From Pseudomonas synxantha (lineage in GTDB: Bacteria; Pseudomonadota; Gammaproteobacteria; Pseudomonadales; Pseudomonadaceae), in assembly GCF_900105675.1 (NCBI RefSeq), contig NZ_LT629786.1:992001-1056000 (forward strand): a stretch of DNA of 64,000 bases. The letters run 5' to 3'. The notes beneath the pieces are model-generated. The model was not told the DNA's origin and did no database searches. It worked only from the letters and a program-made list of their open reading frames with translations. A program made the position numbers and the translations under genes. This document shows, piece by piece, positions 8,020 to 18,200 of this stretch. Each line of letters begins with the position of its first letter. The stretch's first letter is position 1.

Positions 8020-10719
8020 ATGTCTGCTTCCATCCATCGAAATACACCTATCTTGAAGGCCACGGATCCTCGCGGACTGGCTGTACGTACTGTTGAATAT
8101 CACCGCCAGAGCGTGACCCAGACTCCGCAGGCACGGGTTACCCGCCAGGTTTTTGGGGCCAATGGTTTTTTGTCCAGTCAGTGGGACCCGCGGCAATGTG
8201 CGCGCGGAGCTGGTGGTGCGGCATCGCAATCGAACATTTTAAGTCTGTCGGGCGAGGCGGTTCGCACCGAGAGCGCCGATGCCGGCTGGCGCCTGATATT
8301 ACGCGGCGAAGCGGGCCAGCCGCTGCACACCTGGGATTCGCGTCAAGCCCACCAGGAGCAACGCTACGACCGTCTGCTACGCCCGGTGGCAGTATTTGAA
8401 CAGACTGCGAATGAGCCACGGCCGCGTTGTGTAGAGCGCCTGGCCTATGGGGCAGCCGAGGTGGCCGGCAACCGTTGTGGACGGCTGATTCGTCATGCGG
8501 ACCCGGCCGGTGTTGTGTTGATGGATGAGTACGGGATCGGTGGGAACGTCATCAAGCAGACTCGACGGTTTCGCATGGACACTTCGGCAGTTGACTGGCC
8601 ATCGAGCGATGACAATCAAGCTGAACAGCTGGAAACCAAAGCCCATACCACGACCTGGCGCTACGATGCCTTGGGGGCGCTGCTGGAGCAGATCGACGCC
8701 AGGGGCAATCGCCGGCACTGGCGCTATGGGCGACAAGGTTGGCTGCAGGAGGTTGCGCTGACCCTGCGTGAGGGCACACGCCAAGTGTTGATGAACCAGC
8801 GGGTGTACAACGCCAGCGGCTTGGTGGAGTCCGAGCGGCTGGGCAATGAAGTCACCAAGGTGGCGAAATACGCCGCTGAGGATAACCGTTTGCTGCAGTT
8901 GACGGTGTATCGCAAGGGCGAGGCCGCCCAGCCTTTACAGGACCTTGTGTACGAGTACGACCCGGTCGGTAATATCCTCAGCCTCAGCGACCAGGCCCAG
9001 CCGACTCAATGGCACAGCAATGCGCGCATTGATGCGGTCAGTCGTTACCGGTACGACAGTCTTTACCAGTTAACCCAGGCCAGCGGTCGGGAAAATGCTG
9101 CTGGCAGCAGTGGTCAGGCAGCCCCGGGGCGGGTGGCGTTTGGTGCAACCGACGACGGACTCTGGCGCAATTACACCCAGCATTATACCTACGACGAGCA
9201 TGGCAACCTGACACGCCTGCGCCATGTGGCGAGCAGTGGCGCAGGGTATACCCGGGACATGAGTGTAGCGGTGGGCAGCAATCGCGCCTTGTCGGTCACT
9301 GACGGTGCGGCGCAACATTGGGCGACGATGTTTGATGCCAACGGTAACCAGCAAGCGCTGGGCGGCGGCCAACAGTTAGGCTGGAACGTGCGTAATCAAC
9401 TCACCCATGCCACCCAGGTGCGGCGTGACCAGGGTGATCCTGATGTGGAAAGTTACCTCTACGACGGCCAGGGCCAGCGGGCTGCCAAGATCAGAAGCCA
9501 ACGGGTCGCGGGTAAACCCCATAGACAATTGACGTGCTACCTGCCGGGTTTGCACCTGCATGTACAACCTGGCAAGCGTTTGAACGTGCTGGAGATTGAT
9601 ACGGGCGGTGGTCGTGTCACGGTGTTGCAATGGGAGCACGGTCGCCCCAGCGATATGAGCGCCGAGCAGTTGCAATTCAGCATCCTCGATCACCTCAGTA
9701 GCAGTTTACTGGAGCTGGACGAACACGCGCAGTTGCTGAGCCAGGAGCACTACTATCCTTATGGCATGACGGCGTGGTGGGCTACCAACGATACGCAGCG
9801 AGCCAACTATAAGGTTCGCCGCTACGCGGGTAAGGAGCGCGACGCGACAGGATTGTATTACTACGGATATCGGTATTACGCGCCGTGGCTGCAACGCTGG
9901 ATCAGTCCGGATCCACAGGGTGACGTGGATGGCTTGAATCTGTATGTGATGGCGCTGGGCAATCCCTTGCGGTTCAGGGATGCCGATGGTGGGCAAACGT
10001 TGTTCGGCGAGCAATTCCAGCCAGGTCGAGGCGATATCCTTTTCGGCTTGGCGAATACTGTGCGTATCTATCGTAGCTTCTGGTCGAAGCTGACGGCACG
10101 TGGAGACATCATGGCCGCCTATGTCGGAATTGATGAAATAGGGCCGGCAACGGCGGCGCTGGTAGAAAGCGTCAGTGCGCACGTTCGGTACGGGCTCGGC
10201 AGGATCAGCGAGGCCAGGTACAGGCAAACGATCAGTGAGCAAGGCGTACAGGTCGCACGACAGTTCTATGGCGCTGTTGTGGCGAAGTATTCGGGCTGTA
10301 CATCGACCACCGCCAACCGGGAGTTCGCGAAGAAATTTGTCAGTGATCTTGCTTCTGGCGACTATTCATTCGAGCGCACCCTTGAAGACTACATAGACGT
10401 GGACTTGATTGACTTCCAGCATAAGCTGGTCAGCCGCATCAGTAAGTCGTCATTGAAGACCCTGACGGCCCCTGAAAGCATGCGTCATGTGCATTTTGCT
10501 CTTGATGATCTGGACCTGAATCTGGTGATCGATAAGTCCCAGTCTTCTGCCACAGGTTCGGAACTGCGCTGGCTTTATCGGCATCGACAGCAACTGGCAG
10601 GCCGCGTGACGTTCTATCGGCGCCAACAGCGGGTCGATGCGCCTTGGGAGTCCAACTCGTCCGCGTGGCGCAGCTATAAACCCGCCAGTACCAGGGCTTC
10701 AAGGCGGGCGGTACGCTGA
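8020..10719 (+). CDS. Tc toxin C subunit (TccC-like RHS protein)
   Basis: An 899-residue RHS/YD-repeat protein that, with the B subunit, should form the hollow cocoon holding the toxic C-terminus before injection through TcA. YD repeats such as YDPVGNILSL, YTYDEHGNLTR and YLYDGQGQR fill residues 150-500. The RHS-associated core follows: RRYAGKERDATGLYYYGYRY, then WISPDPQGDVDGLNLYVMAL and NPLRFRDADGG, where self-cleavage occurs in this family. The roughly 240 residues after about position 655 form the hypervariable effector, including SELRWLYRHRQQLAGRV near the end. I cannot assign its activity. GAGG lies just upstream of the start. It is convergent with tcB, which is unusual. Confidence 0.93.
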   Translation: MSASIHRNTPILKATDPRGLAVRTVEYHRQSVTQTPQARVTRQVFGANGFLSSQWDPRQCARGAGGAASQSNILSLSGEAVRTESADAGWRLILRGEAGQPLHTWDSRQAHQEQRYDRLLRPVAVFEQTANEPRPRCVERLAYGAAEVAGNRCGRLIRHADPAGVVLMDEYGIGGNVIKQTRRFRMDTSAVDWPSSDDNQAEQLETKAHTTTWRYDALGALLEQIDARGNRRHWRYGRQGWLQEVALTLREGTRQVLMNQRVYNASGLVESERLGNEVTKVAKYAAEDNRLLQLTVYRKGEAAQPLQDLVYEYDPVGNILSLSDQAQPTQWHSNARIDAVSRYRYDSLYQLTQASGRENAAGSSGQAAPGRVAFGATDDGLWRNYTQHYTYDEHGNLTRLRHVASSGAGYTRDMSVAVGSNRALSVTDGAAQHWATMFDANGNQQALGGGQQLGWNVRNQLTHATQVRRDQGDPDVESYLYDGQGQRAAKIRSQRVAGKPHRQLTCYLPGLHLHVQPGKRLNVLEIDTGGGRVTVLQWEHGRPSDMSAEQLQFSILDHLSSSLLELDEHAQLLSQEHYYPYGMTAWWATNDTQRANYKVRRYAGKERDATGLYYYGYRYYAPWLQRWISPDPQGDVDGLNLYVMALGNPLRFRDADGGQTLFGEQFQPGRGDILFGLANTVRIYRSFWSKLTARGDIMAAYVGIDEIGPATAALVESVSAHVRYGLGRISEARYRQTISEQGVQVARQFYGAVVAKYSGCTSTTANREFAKKFVSDLASGDYSFERTLEDYIDVDLIDFQHKLVSRISKSSLKTLTAPESMRHVHFALDDLDLNLVIDKSQSSATGSELRWLYRHRQQLAGRVTFYRRQQRVDAPWESNSSAWRSYKPASTRASRRAVR

Positions 10720-10729
10720 TTGAACGAAT

Positions 10730-10765
10730 CACCGTGGCGGTGCCTCAACGGCGTCGGCCACGGTG
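10730..10765. terminator. Candidate bidirectional hairpin between tccC and tcB
   Basis: A perfect 9-base dyad, CACCGTGGC at 10730-10738 and GCCACGGTG at 10757-10765, lies in the 55-base gap between the two convergent stop codons. There is no strong T run on either side, so termination efficiency is uncertain. Confidence 0.5.
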
Positions 10766-10774
10766 GTTACATGG

Positions 10775-13700
10775 TTAAGGTTTAGAGGTTTGCTCTGTCG
10801 GAGGCGGCTCCCAGGTATCGTTTTCATCCTCGCTGACGGTGTACCAGGCCCAGTAGGTGGTTTGTCGCATTCCCCCTCGGGCCGTGAGAGTACGCACGGG
10901 CCGCCCCAGGGCGTCATGAAACTGTGTGTCGCTGTGCAGCAGGGGGTTACCGTCGATGTACCTGTGATGATCGGCGTAATAGGTGCGATACACCCGGATA
11001 ATCAGCCCCCTGGGGCTGTATTCGTTGTGCTCGTTGACGCACCAGCGCGGGTCAGTCTGAACCGTCTGGAGGGCGCCGTTTTTGACCCTCAGGTCACCCT
11101 TGTCGTCCACGGCATAGGCCGGCCCCGGCTCGGCTTTCTGTTTACTTTGCAAGATGCGGCCAAAGCCGTCCTGGGCGACCAGGGTCATGTGGATGAGCTG
11201 TTCCTGATCGTCGGTATAGCGATCAGCGGCCAGCATCAGGCTTCGTGCGGGTTCGCGCCTGGCCTTTTGGATCAAGTCAGACAAGGCTTTCTCACTCGCA
11301 CTCAACGTGCTGGCCTTTTTTTTCAAGCGCAACCTGGCGGTGGCGCGTATATGCCCGTCGGGCAAAAGGTAGCGCTGAGTGACCCAGTCCGCCTGCCTGT
11401 CTGTGGTGGCAATCGAGCCCATCCAACTGAACGCGTCGTAGAGCCAGGCTTTGGCCGCTTCGCGCAGGAGGGTTGCGGGTGTTTGAATTGCGAGTTCAAT
11501 AGGTGTGTCTAGCGGCCTGCGATACGCTGACAATTGCCCGAAACCGATGGACTTTCCCGATTCTTGCCCTTGGATGCTGGTCGCGATCAAACGACCGAAC
11601 CCATCGTAGAGGGCTTGCTCGGTCGTGCCGTTTGGATCGGTGATACTGATCGGCTGCAGCAGACGGTAGTCGTGCTGGACGCGGGTGATGCAGCCATCGG
11701 GTTGTTTCACCTGGATGACCTGAAGCCCGTAAGTGTCATAGGTCAGCGTGGTTTCGTTCTCGGCCAGCGTCAGACGCCAGGTGCGTAAGCGATAGAAGTG
11801 CTTGGCGTTGAAGTAGCGTGGAAACTGACGGCGGATCGACCAAAGGGAAGGGGCTTGGCGTTCCTGATCATTGGCATGGAAAAACACCGCCATGGGGCGA
11901 TAGCCGATTCGGCGCAGCCGGCTCGGAAGGTCTTCGGCGGGTTGGCCCGGCATGTCGGGAATGCTCTCCAGCGCCTGCAGCGCGTCAGGGGCCAGCTCCG
12001 CGGTTTCTTGATAATCAGCCAGCCCCTGGAAGGTTGCCGTTCCAGGGGCCAGGGTCAGCCCCTTGCCGCCCGGCTCACGATAGTACTGGATCGACAAGCC
12101 GCTCAGCTCGCGTGGTGCCTGCGGCCCCAGCGGCCCTGACAGCCGGTTGATCAACGTCTCGTAGTTGATCGCCGTCGTGTTCAACCCGGCAGGTGGCTGG
12201 CCGTTGGGCAGGGTCCAGGCGTTGTCGCGTCGACGATAGGGCAAACCCAATCGCCATTGGTCGTCGTTTGATAGATGAATCCATTGCGCCAAGGTTTCGC
12301 TCAGGTAAAAGACCTGCTGAGCCGGGTCGTGGGTATCACGCCACCATTGTTGCTGATGCTCATCCTTGAGCAGTGCCGGAGGCGCATCGCGGGCGGCCTT
12401 GCGCCGCGCGCCGTGCACAGTGACGTTGTGGACCAGGCTGCCATAGGCGTCCCAGCGCAGGTTGACCTGGTGTTCGCAGACCGGATCATCGGGCACCTGT
12501 TCGTATTGATAGTGTACGGACTCCAGCGTCAGCGGCAGCATGCGTGGCCTGGGGTGTGAGCCAGCCTGGGGCAACCGACGGACCATATAGCGGTACTGCT
12601 GCACCGAGCAGGGTGTGCGCTCGGCCGAGTCAAGGGCGAACACCTCCACCCGTACCGGCAGGCCCCTGAGCGCGTAGGCTGCTGCCCGTGCTTCCTGTGG
12701 CGTGGGCGACGCGATCAGGCTGTCGTGGTGGTCGGTCGGTTGCGGCTGTTCGGGGGCATCGTGTGTGGCCAGCAATGTGGGGCCGAGTTTGGTGGCGTCG
12801 GCGTCATGGCGGCTGTAATGGTCTTGGGGCATGTCCAGCGCTTGGCCGGTGTGAAACCAGCGCTTGGTTTGCGAACCTGCTACAGAAACTTCACTGGCGC
12901 GGGTTTCTTCGCCGGTTTGCAGCAACAAGCCGAAACCCTGGAAGGCGCGCTCATCGGCATCGTAATACGCCTGACGGTAGCTGAAACGCTGAGTCAGTCG
13001 CTGATGGCTGATCTCATCGCGCCATTCCTGGTGTTTAATCAGGTTGAGCGCGAATGGCAGCTGGCTAACCACAGGCCTGTCTTCACTTTGACATTGCTGT
13101 TTCTCGTCCAGCCATTCCTGGGCGCTGCTGCGATAGCGCACCTCGACTTGCGCGCCGAGGTTGTTGTGAGTACCGCTGAGCAAACAGGGCTTGCGATCAA
13201 AAAAATCGTAGCGCCAATGGCGCGGATGCGGGTGCGTGACGCTGATGACCAGGCTGGCGTAACCATTGCCTTGCAGATCCGCCACGTTCACCTGGCACAG
13301 GGAGTCGTACTGTACGCCGGATGGCCACGGTAATACCAAGGGGGTTGTGGCAAAGCCATTGCCGCCCTTATTGGTGAAAATGCGCACTTCATCGGTCGTC
13401 AGGTACAGCAGGTCGCTGGCACCGCAGCCATCCAGATCGGCCAGCAATACGTTGGCGGCGTTGAAGGTTGTTTCTCTGAAGGGCAGGGCAGCCAACACTC
13501 TACCCTTGCCGAACCGCCCATGGCCCAGATTGGGCCAGCATTTGATTTCGTTGTGACGGATACGCACCAAGTGCTGCTGGCCGCTGCCAAGTATGTCGCT
13601 GAAGCCGACCCAGTCGGCGGAAGAACGGGTGAAGGACGGCAAATCATCGCCGTCAACCTTGTGCGCCTGCTCGACGCCCTGCCCGAAACCGCTTTGCCGA

Positions 13701-15295
13701 TTGGCATACAGGCGCACGCTACGCGGGCCCACGAGCGTGAGATCAGCCAACCCGCTGCCCATCAGGTCGGCAAATATCGCATGGGGGTGTAAGAACTCCA
13801 CCGGGAACGCGTCGAACCGTACGAAACCCGCTTCTTTGCGCTGGGGGGCCAGGCTGAAGAAGCCGCTCATACCCGGTCGGGCCAGCACCCATTCCAGACG
13901 TCCGTCCCCATTTATATCAAGCAAGGCCTGATAGACGGGGCGTGAACGGTCGGCCACCGCAATAGCAGGCAGTTCTTGAGGAGGAGCGTATGCCACCTGG
14001 TCGCCTGTGGACGCCTCGGCCCGCTGAGGTGCGCGGTAATACCAGGCTTGATCACCGCGATACAGGATCCCCGGCACGCCTTCGCCGTATAGATCCACCA
14101 GTTGATAGCGCTGGCCGTCATTGAGGCTCGGCACGTCAACAAAACGCTGGTAGCGACGGGTATCCAGTTTCAGGCTGGAGGATTGATACAGGTATTCTTG
14201 CGGCGGCAGGCTGGTGAGTGTTCCTTGGGCATCAACGGCCTGCTCGTAGACCGCGAGCAGAGTGTTGAGCCCGTTGCGAAAGGTGTAGTGTTCGAGCCTC
14301 AGGCGCTTGACCAGTATAGGGCTGGGGCCCATGTCGGGCTCATCCGCAAAGGCGTGAAACATCAGGATTTGCCGGCATAGGCGCAGTGTTCGTAATTCAA
14401 AGCCAAAGATGAAGCTGGAAAACGCATCTTCGCGTGAGAGCCACGGGTTGAGGGCCTCATAGGAAGGCAGCGCGTCGCTGGCGGTGTTGCGTTGGCCATA
14501 GTCGAACAGCAAGTAAAAATGCCATGCCTGACTGGAAAGGTCGTCGCTTTTGAGCAGATACAGTGTCTCTTTTTCCCTGGCCTTGACGTTGCCATAACAC
14601 ACTTTATGCAGATAACGCTGGGCTCGGCAGTCATGGGGGGCAGTGCCGGTCTCGGTCTCGGTCAGGTACTGGTAGCCGATATGCTCGCCATGGGCGTTCA
14701 GGCTTTCCTCGAGCAGCCATTGCGCCACATGGCTCAGGTTGTCGGGGTCAGCGATGCGCGCCGCGTAGGTTTTGCCGTAGACATGCCGGCTGCCGTCAGC
14801 CGCCTGGATCAGCCAGAACCCGGCGGCGTCGCCGTCTGAGTGCCAATGCTCGATGCGCTCGAAACGCTGTTCGACCCTGGGAAAGTAGCGCGTGACGAGG
14901 TAGTGGCGTCCCAGCGGCACCTGATCAAAATGATCACGCGGCGTCTGTACAAGCGTGCCCTCAGTGGTGCGTTCGGGCATCCAGTGCTGTGCATCCGGGC
15001 CTTGGAACGTATCGGCTGCGGTGTAATGTGGGACGCCCTGCTGAGTGCGCCGTGTGACGGCACCCGGCTTGACGTCCCAGCCGAAGCCGAACGCACTGTT
15101 ACCCGCCGTGCTTTGATAGGTCAATGACAGCGTGGGTGCATAACCACGGCCAGTGGAAATCGGCAACGCAACCTCGAAGGTCGCCGTGCCATCGGCGCCC
15201 ACGTTGCCCCAGCCTTTGGCGGCCCCTTCGATGACGGTGCCGGCATTGGGCAGCGAAGGCACCTTCAGGGGCGATTCATTGGCTGGGTTGCTCAT
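10775..15295 (-). CDS. Tc toxin B subunit (TcaC/TcdB-like)
   Basis: A 1506-residue B component linking the TcA pore to the TccC cocoon. The N-terminus carries an SpvB-type domain (LPISTGRGYAPTLSLTYQST, FGFGWDVKPGAVTRRTQQGV). Next comes a beta-propeller with FG-GAP-like repeats: INGDGRLEWVLA, DLMGSGLADLTLVG, DLDGCGASDLLYLT and DLQGNGYASLVIS. TcdB middle-type and RHS-like shell regions follow, including YGLQVIQVKQPDGCITR. Its ATG overlaps the stop of the upstream TcA gene (ATGA), with AGGAG seven bases before, so the two are probably translationally coupled. Length and domain order match intact B subunits. Confidence 0.95.
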   Translation of the reverse strand: MSNPANESPLKVPSLPNAGTVIEGAAKGWGNVGADGTATFEVALPISTGRGYAPTLSLTYQSTAGNSAFGFGWDVKPGAVTRRTQQGVPHYTAADTFQGPDAQHWMPERTTEGTLVQTPRDHFDQVPLGRHYLVTRYFPRVEQRFERIEHWHSDGDAAGFWLIQAADGSRHVYGKTYAARIADPDNLSHVAQWLLEESLNAHGEHIGYQYLTETETGTAPHDCRAQRYLHKVCYGNVKAREKETLYLLKSDDLSSQAWHFYLLFDYGQRNTASDALPSYEALNPWLSREDAFSSFIFGFELRTLRLCRQILMFHAFADEPDMGPSPILVKRLRLEHYTFRNGLNTLLAVYEQAVDAQGTLTSLPPQEYLYQSSSLKLDTRRYQRFVDVPSLNDGQRYQLVDLYGEGVPGILYRGDQAWYYRAPQRAEASTGDQVAYAPPQELPAIAVADRSRPVYQALLDINGDGRLEWVLARPGMSGFFSLAPQRKEAGFVRFDAFPVEFLHPHAIFADLMGSGLADLTLVGPRSVRLYANRQSGFGQGVEQAHKVDGDDLPSFTRSSADWVGFSDILGSGQQHLVRIRHNEIKCWPNLGHGRFGKGRVLAALPFRETTFNAANVLLADLDGCGASDLLYLTTDEVRIFTNKGGNGFATTPLVLPWPSGVQYDSLCQVNVADLQGNGYASLVISVTHPHPRHWRYDFFDRKPCLLSGTHNNLGAQVEVRYRSSAQEWLDEKQQCQSEDRPVVSQLPFALNLIKHQEWRDEISHQRLTQRFSYRQAYYDADERAFQGFGLLLQTGEETRASEVSVAGSQTKRWFHTGQALDMPQDHYSRHDADATKLGPTLLATHDAPEQPQPTDHHDSLIASPTPQEARAAAYALRGLPVRVEVFALDSAERTPCSVQQYRYMVRRLPQAGSHPRPRMLPLTLESVHYQYEQVPDDPVCEHQVNLRWDAYGSLVHNVTVHGARRKAARDAPPALLKDEHQQQWWRDTHDPAQQVFYLSETLAQWIHLSNDDQWRLGLPYRRRDNAWTLPNGQPPAGLNTTAINYETLINRLSGPLGPQAPRELSGLSIQYYREPGGKGLTLAPGTATFQGLADYQETAELAPDALQALESIPDMPGQPAEDLPSRLRRIGYRPMAVFFHANDQERQAPSLWSIRRQFPRYFNAKHFYRLRTWRLTLAENETTLTYDTYGLQVIQVKQPDGCITRVQHDYRLLQPISITDPNGTTEQALYDGFGRLIATSIQGQESGKSIGFGQLSAYRRPLDTPIELAIQTPATLLREAAKAWLYDAFSWMGSIATTDRQADWVTQRYLLPDGHIRATARLRLKKKASTLSASEKALSDLIQKARREPARSLMLAADRYTDDQEQLIHMTLVAQDGFGRILQSKQKAEPGPAYAVDDKGDLRVKNGALQTVQTDPRWCVNEHNEYSPRGLIIRVYRTYYADHHRYIDGNPLLHSDTQFHDALGRPVRTLTARGGMRQTTYWAWYTVSEDENDTWEPPPTEQTSKP

Positions 15296-18200
15296 GTATC
15301 GCTCCTGCCAGGCCTTGCGGTATAGCGCACATGGACAATGATGTCGGTGATGGATTCAAGCAGGGCTTTTTGTTGCAGCGCATTGGTAAAGTTCAAGCGC
15401 CAGCACGACACTGCCCCGGTGTATTCAAACGGCAGGTAACGTGGATCGTTGTCGAAGTTGAGGGTAAACAGGCCGTCGTCGTCCAGCCCGCGTGACAAGG
15501 CGATTTGCTGGTGTGCCCTGAAGTCGGTCCTGGTGGTGCCGTCGGGCATCTGGATTTCATTTCGGGTCTGGGTCAGTGTTGCCTTGATGTCTTCATAAGG
15601 CCCCAGCAAGGCAGGTAGTGAGACGCTGACGTGCTTGATGCGGCGCAGGGTGTGCCCTGGGTAGTCCTCATCCAGCAACGCTTGAGTCAGGGCGAAACTG
15701 ATCGTACCGCTGCTTACCAGTTGCGCCTTATGCTCAGCCCAGGTTTTGGCGGGAGCGGTGATTTCGGGGGGGCGTTTGTCGGTCGTGACCAGGCACTCGA
15801 TCAGACGATGGCGCAGTGACACGGTTTTGCTGATTTCCAGCTCGCGTGGCGTGTGTTGCAGGTACGCGGTGTTCATTTTTACCAGGTTCAGTTTCAAGCT
15901 TTCGGCACTTAACAGTCCGCGGGATGTGTGATGCCAGGCCCCACCTTGAAAGAACTGTCGGCTGTCGGCGGTCTCATACTGCCAGCAGGCTTCAGCGGCG
16001 AGGCACAGGGAGTGGACGCTGTCATACAGCGCGTAATAGAACGTGCTCAGTTGCGCGGTGAGCCATTGATAGAGTTGTGCTCCGGTAAAGCGCATGCCGA
16101 GCAGTTGGTAAGCGGACTTGGCCTGGCTCAATGCGGTGTGGGCGCTGTGTAGTTGCAGGCGAGTGGCTTTTTCCTGCTCGGCATGCACCAGCAGCAGGGT
16201 GTCGATCTGGGCCAGTTCAAGGCGGGCCTGTTGCTCGGCATGGGCCCACTCCTGAGCGCGACGATTTAACTGTTCAATGCGCTCCAGTTCATTACCGTTG
16301 GCGCGAGCGGTGTTGGCTTCACCCTGGGCGAAGGCCTGGAAGGCATGGAACGCGCCCTCAAAACGCATGCCACCGAACGACGTACCGAAGATATTGGGCG
16401 CGAGCATGGCGGCCCCGGCGCCCATCCCGGCAATTGCGACTTTTCTCTCCCATGCGGCGCTCTCCAGATAGTGCTGGCCGGCCGAAATTTCACCGGTGCT
16501 GATACCTTCACGCAACTGACGCGTCACGAAGTCCAATCGCCCCTCGACGATTGCTCGGCTGCGGCGCAGCGCGTCTTTGTTTTTTTCATCGATGGCCAGG
16601 GCCTGGGTCTGCTGGGTCAGCACCAGTTCGGCCAACTGCCAGGCGTTTTGCTGTTGCACCTCAAGGTAATGCGCCTGTTCCTTGCGCTCGATCAGCGTGA
16701 GCAGCGTGGTGCCGAACTGCGCCAGGCTGTCGACCGCACTCAAAGCGTGCCCCAGCATGACCTGGAACCGGTAGTGACCCACTTCAGGACGGCTCGGTAG
16801 ATAGGCACTGGTGCCACCCGCAGCGCCCGGTGCGTTGCGCGTCAGCAACGCGGCAGGGGACAAGGGGGGCGCAAAGAGTGTCTGGCGTAAAGGCTTGCCG
16901 GAAATATCCAGATGATGGCGTAGCCCGTGCAGGCGACTCTCCAATGTGTCCCAGCGTGCTACCAGTTGCGTATTCAACGGCCGGTATAAATAGGGGCTGT
17001 CTGTAAACCAGGCGTGTTGCCCGGTGAATTTGCACTGCTGGGACAATAGCGAGGTGTATTCGGGTTGATGTTCCAACCGGCGTATTGCCTGGGAGGATGT
17101 CGTCGCCAGTGCGTTCAGATCACGCGACGTCCAGGTATCGGCGCGCGTGACCGTCGGACGCATGCCGAGCAGGTTCTGCGCCTGGATGTACCAGAGTTTG
17201 GCTTCGGCCAGGCTGTCGGGGCTCAGTTGGCGATAAGCCGCGTCGCCCCGGTTGATCAAAATATCCACATTGAGGTGGTACAACGCTTTGCGCAGGTATA
17301 TCGGAAAACTCAGCGCCCGGTAATGCGGGCTCTCGGGGTGCTGGCAGGCGTAGCTCAGCTCTATGGGGTTGCTTGGCAGCGCGCCGAGAGCGCCCTTGTT
17401 TGGGTGGTGAGGGTCGAACAGGTAGTGCAACCAGGTTTCGGCGTAAGCGTATTGCTGTTGCTGGTTGAAGTAATGAGCGATGGTCCAGGGTAAATAGATA
17501 AACAGTTCGCGCAGACTTTTACCGTGGGCACCCTGAAAATCCAGAGGCTCGGGGGAGGCACCTGCGTCCAGCGCCGGTTCTGTCCAGTCCTCGGGGGAAC
17601 GTAAAAATGATGGGTCGAAGCCGAGCCTGGCAGTCTGCGTCAATTTACTCGCAACGGTGGTATTGAGTCGAATGGCTGGGATAGCCGGGGCGAAGCTTGT
17701 GGAAAAATCAATGTACTCGGTTGTCTCTCCGGTATTTTGCTGTTGGCGCGTGATACGCGGAGAATGCGCAGACTTGTCAACGGCAACGGATGTGGCAAGG
17801 GAGCATTTGACTGCCTTGAGCGCATAGCCGAGAACCTTCACCTTATACTCTTGGCTCTCAAGCGTGATGACCCCATGGATCACCGTGATGGCTGATGCGG
17901 GTTGCTCACTGGGTAACGTTATCCGTGTACTCGCCAAATGCCCGGCTGCTAATTCGGGGGAGGCACCCGCCAGGCTTTCGTGTTCGGTGTCCGTGTAGTT
18001 GAGGATTTGGGCGGTGTTGTTGTTGATGGCTTGCGGAGTCGGCACGTCTGTGAGTTTGGACTGCATGATGACGTGCTTGTAGAAACGCAAAATGGGCGCG
18101 GAAGTGTTGGTGGACTCTAGCCTCACGTCATTCACAAAGTGCAGTTTTTGGTTGGCGGTCTCGTCACCTGGCAGGTTATAGCCGCTGTAGCGGTCGAGTA

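Noticed and set aside
10763..11512. A 249-codon plus-strand reading opposite tcB
   Set aside because: Antisense shadow of the B subunit gene; no ribosome site and no domain.
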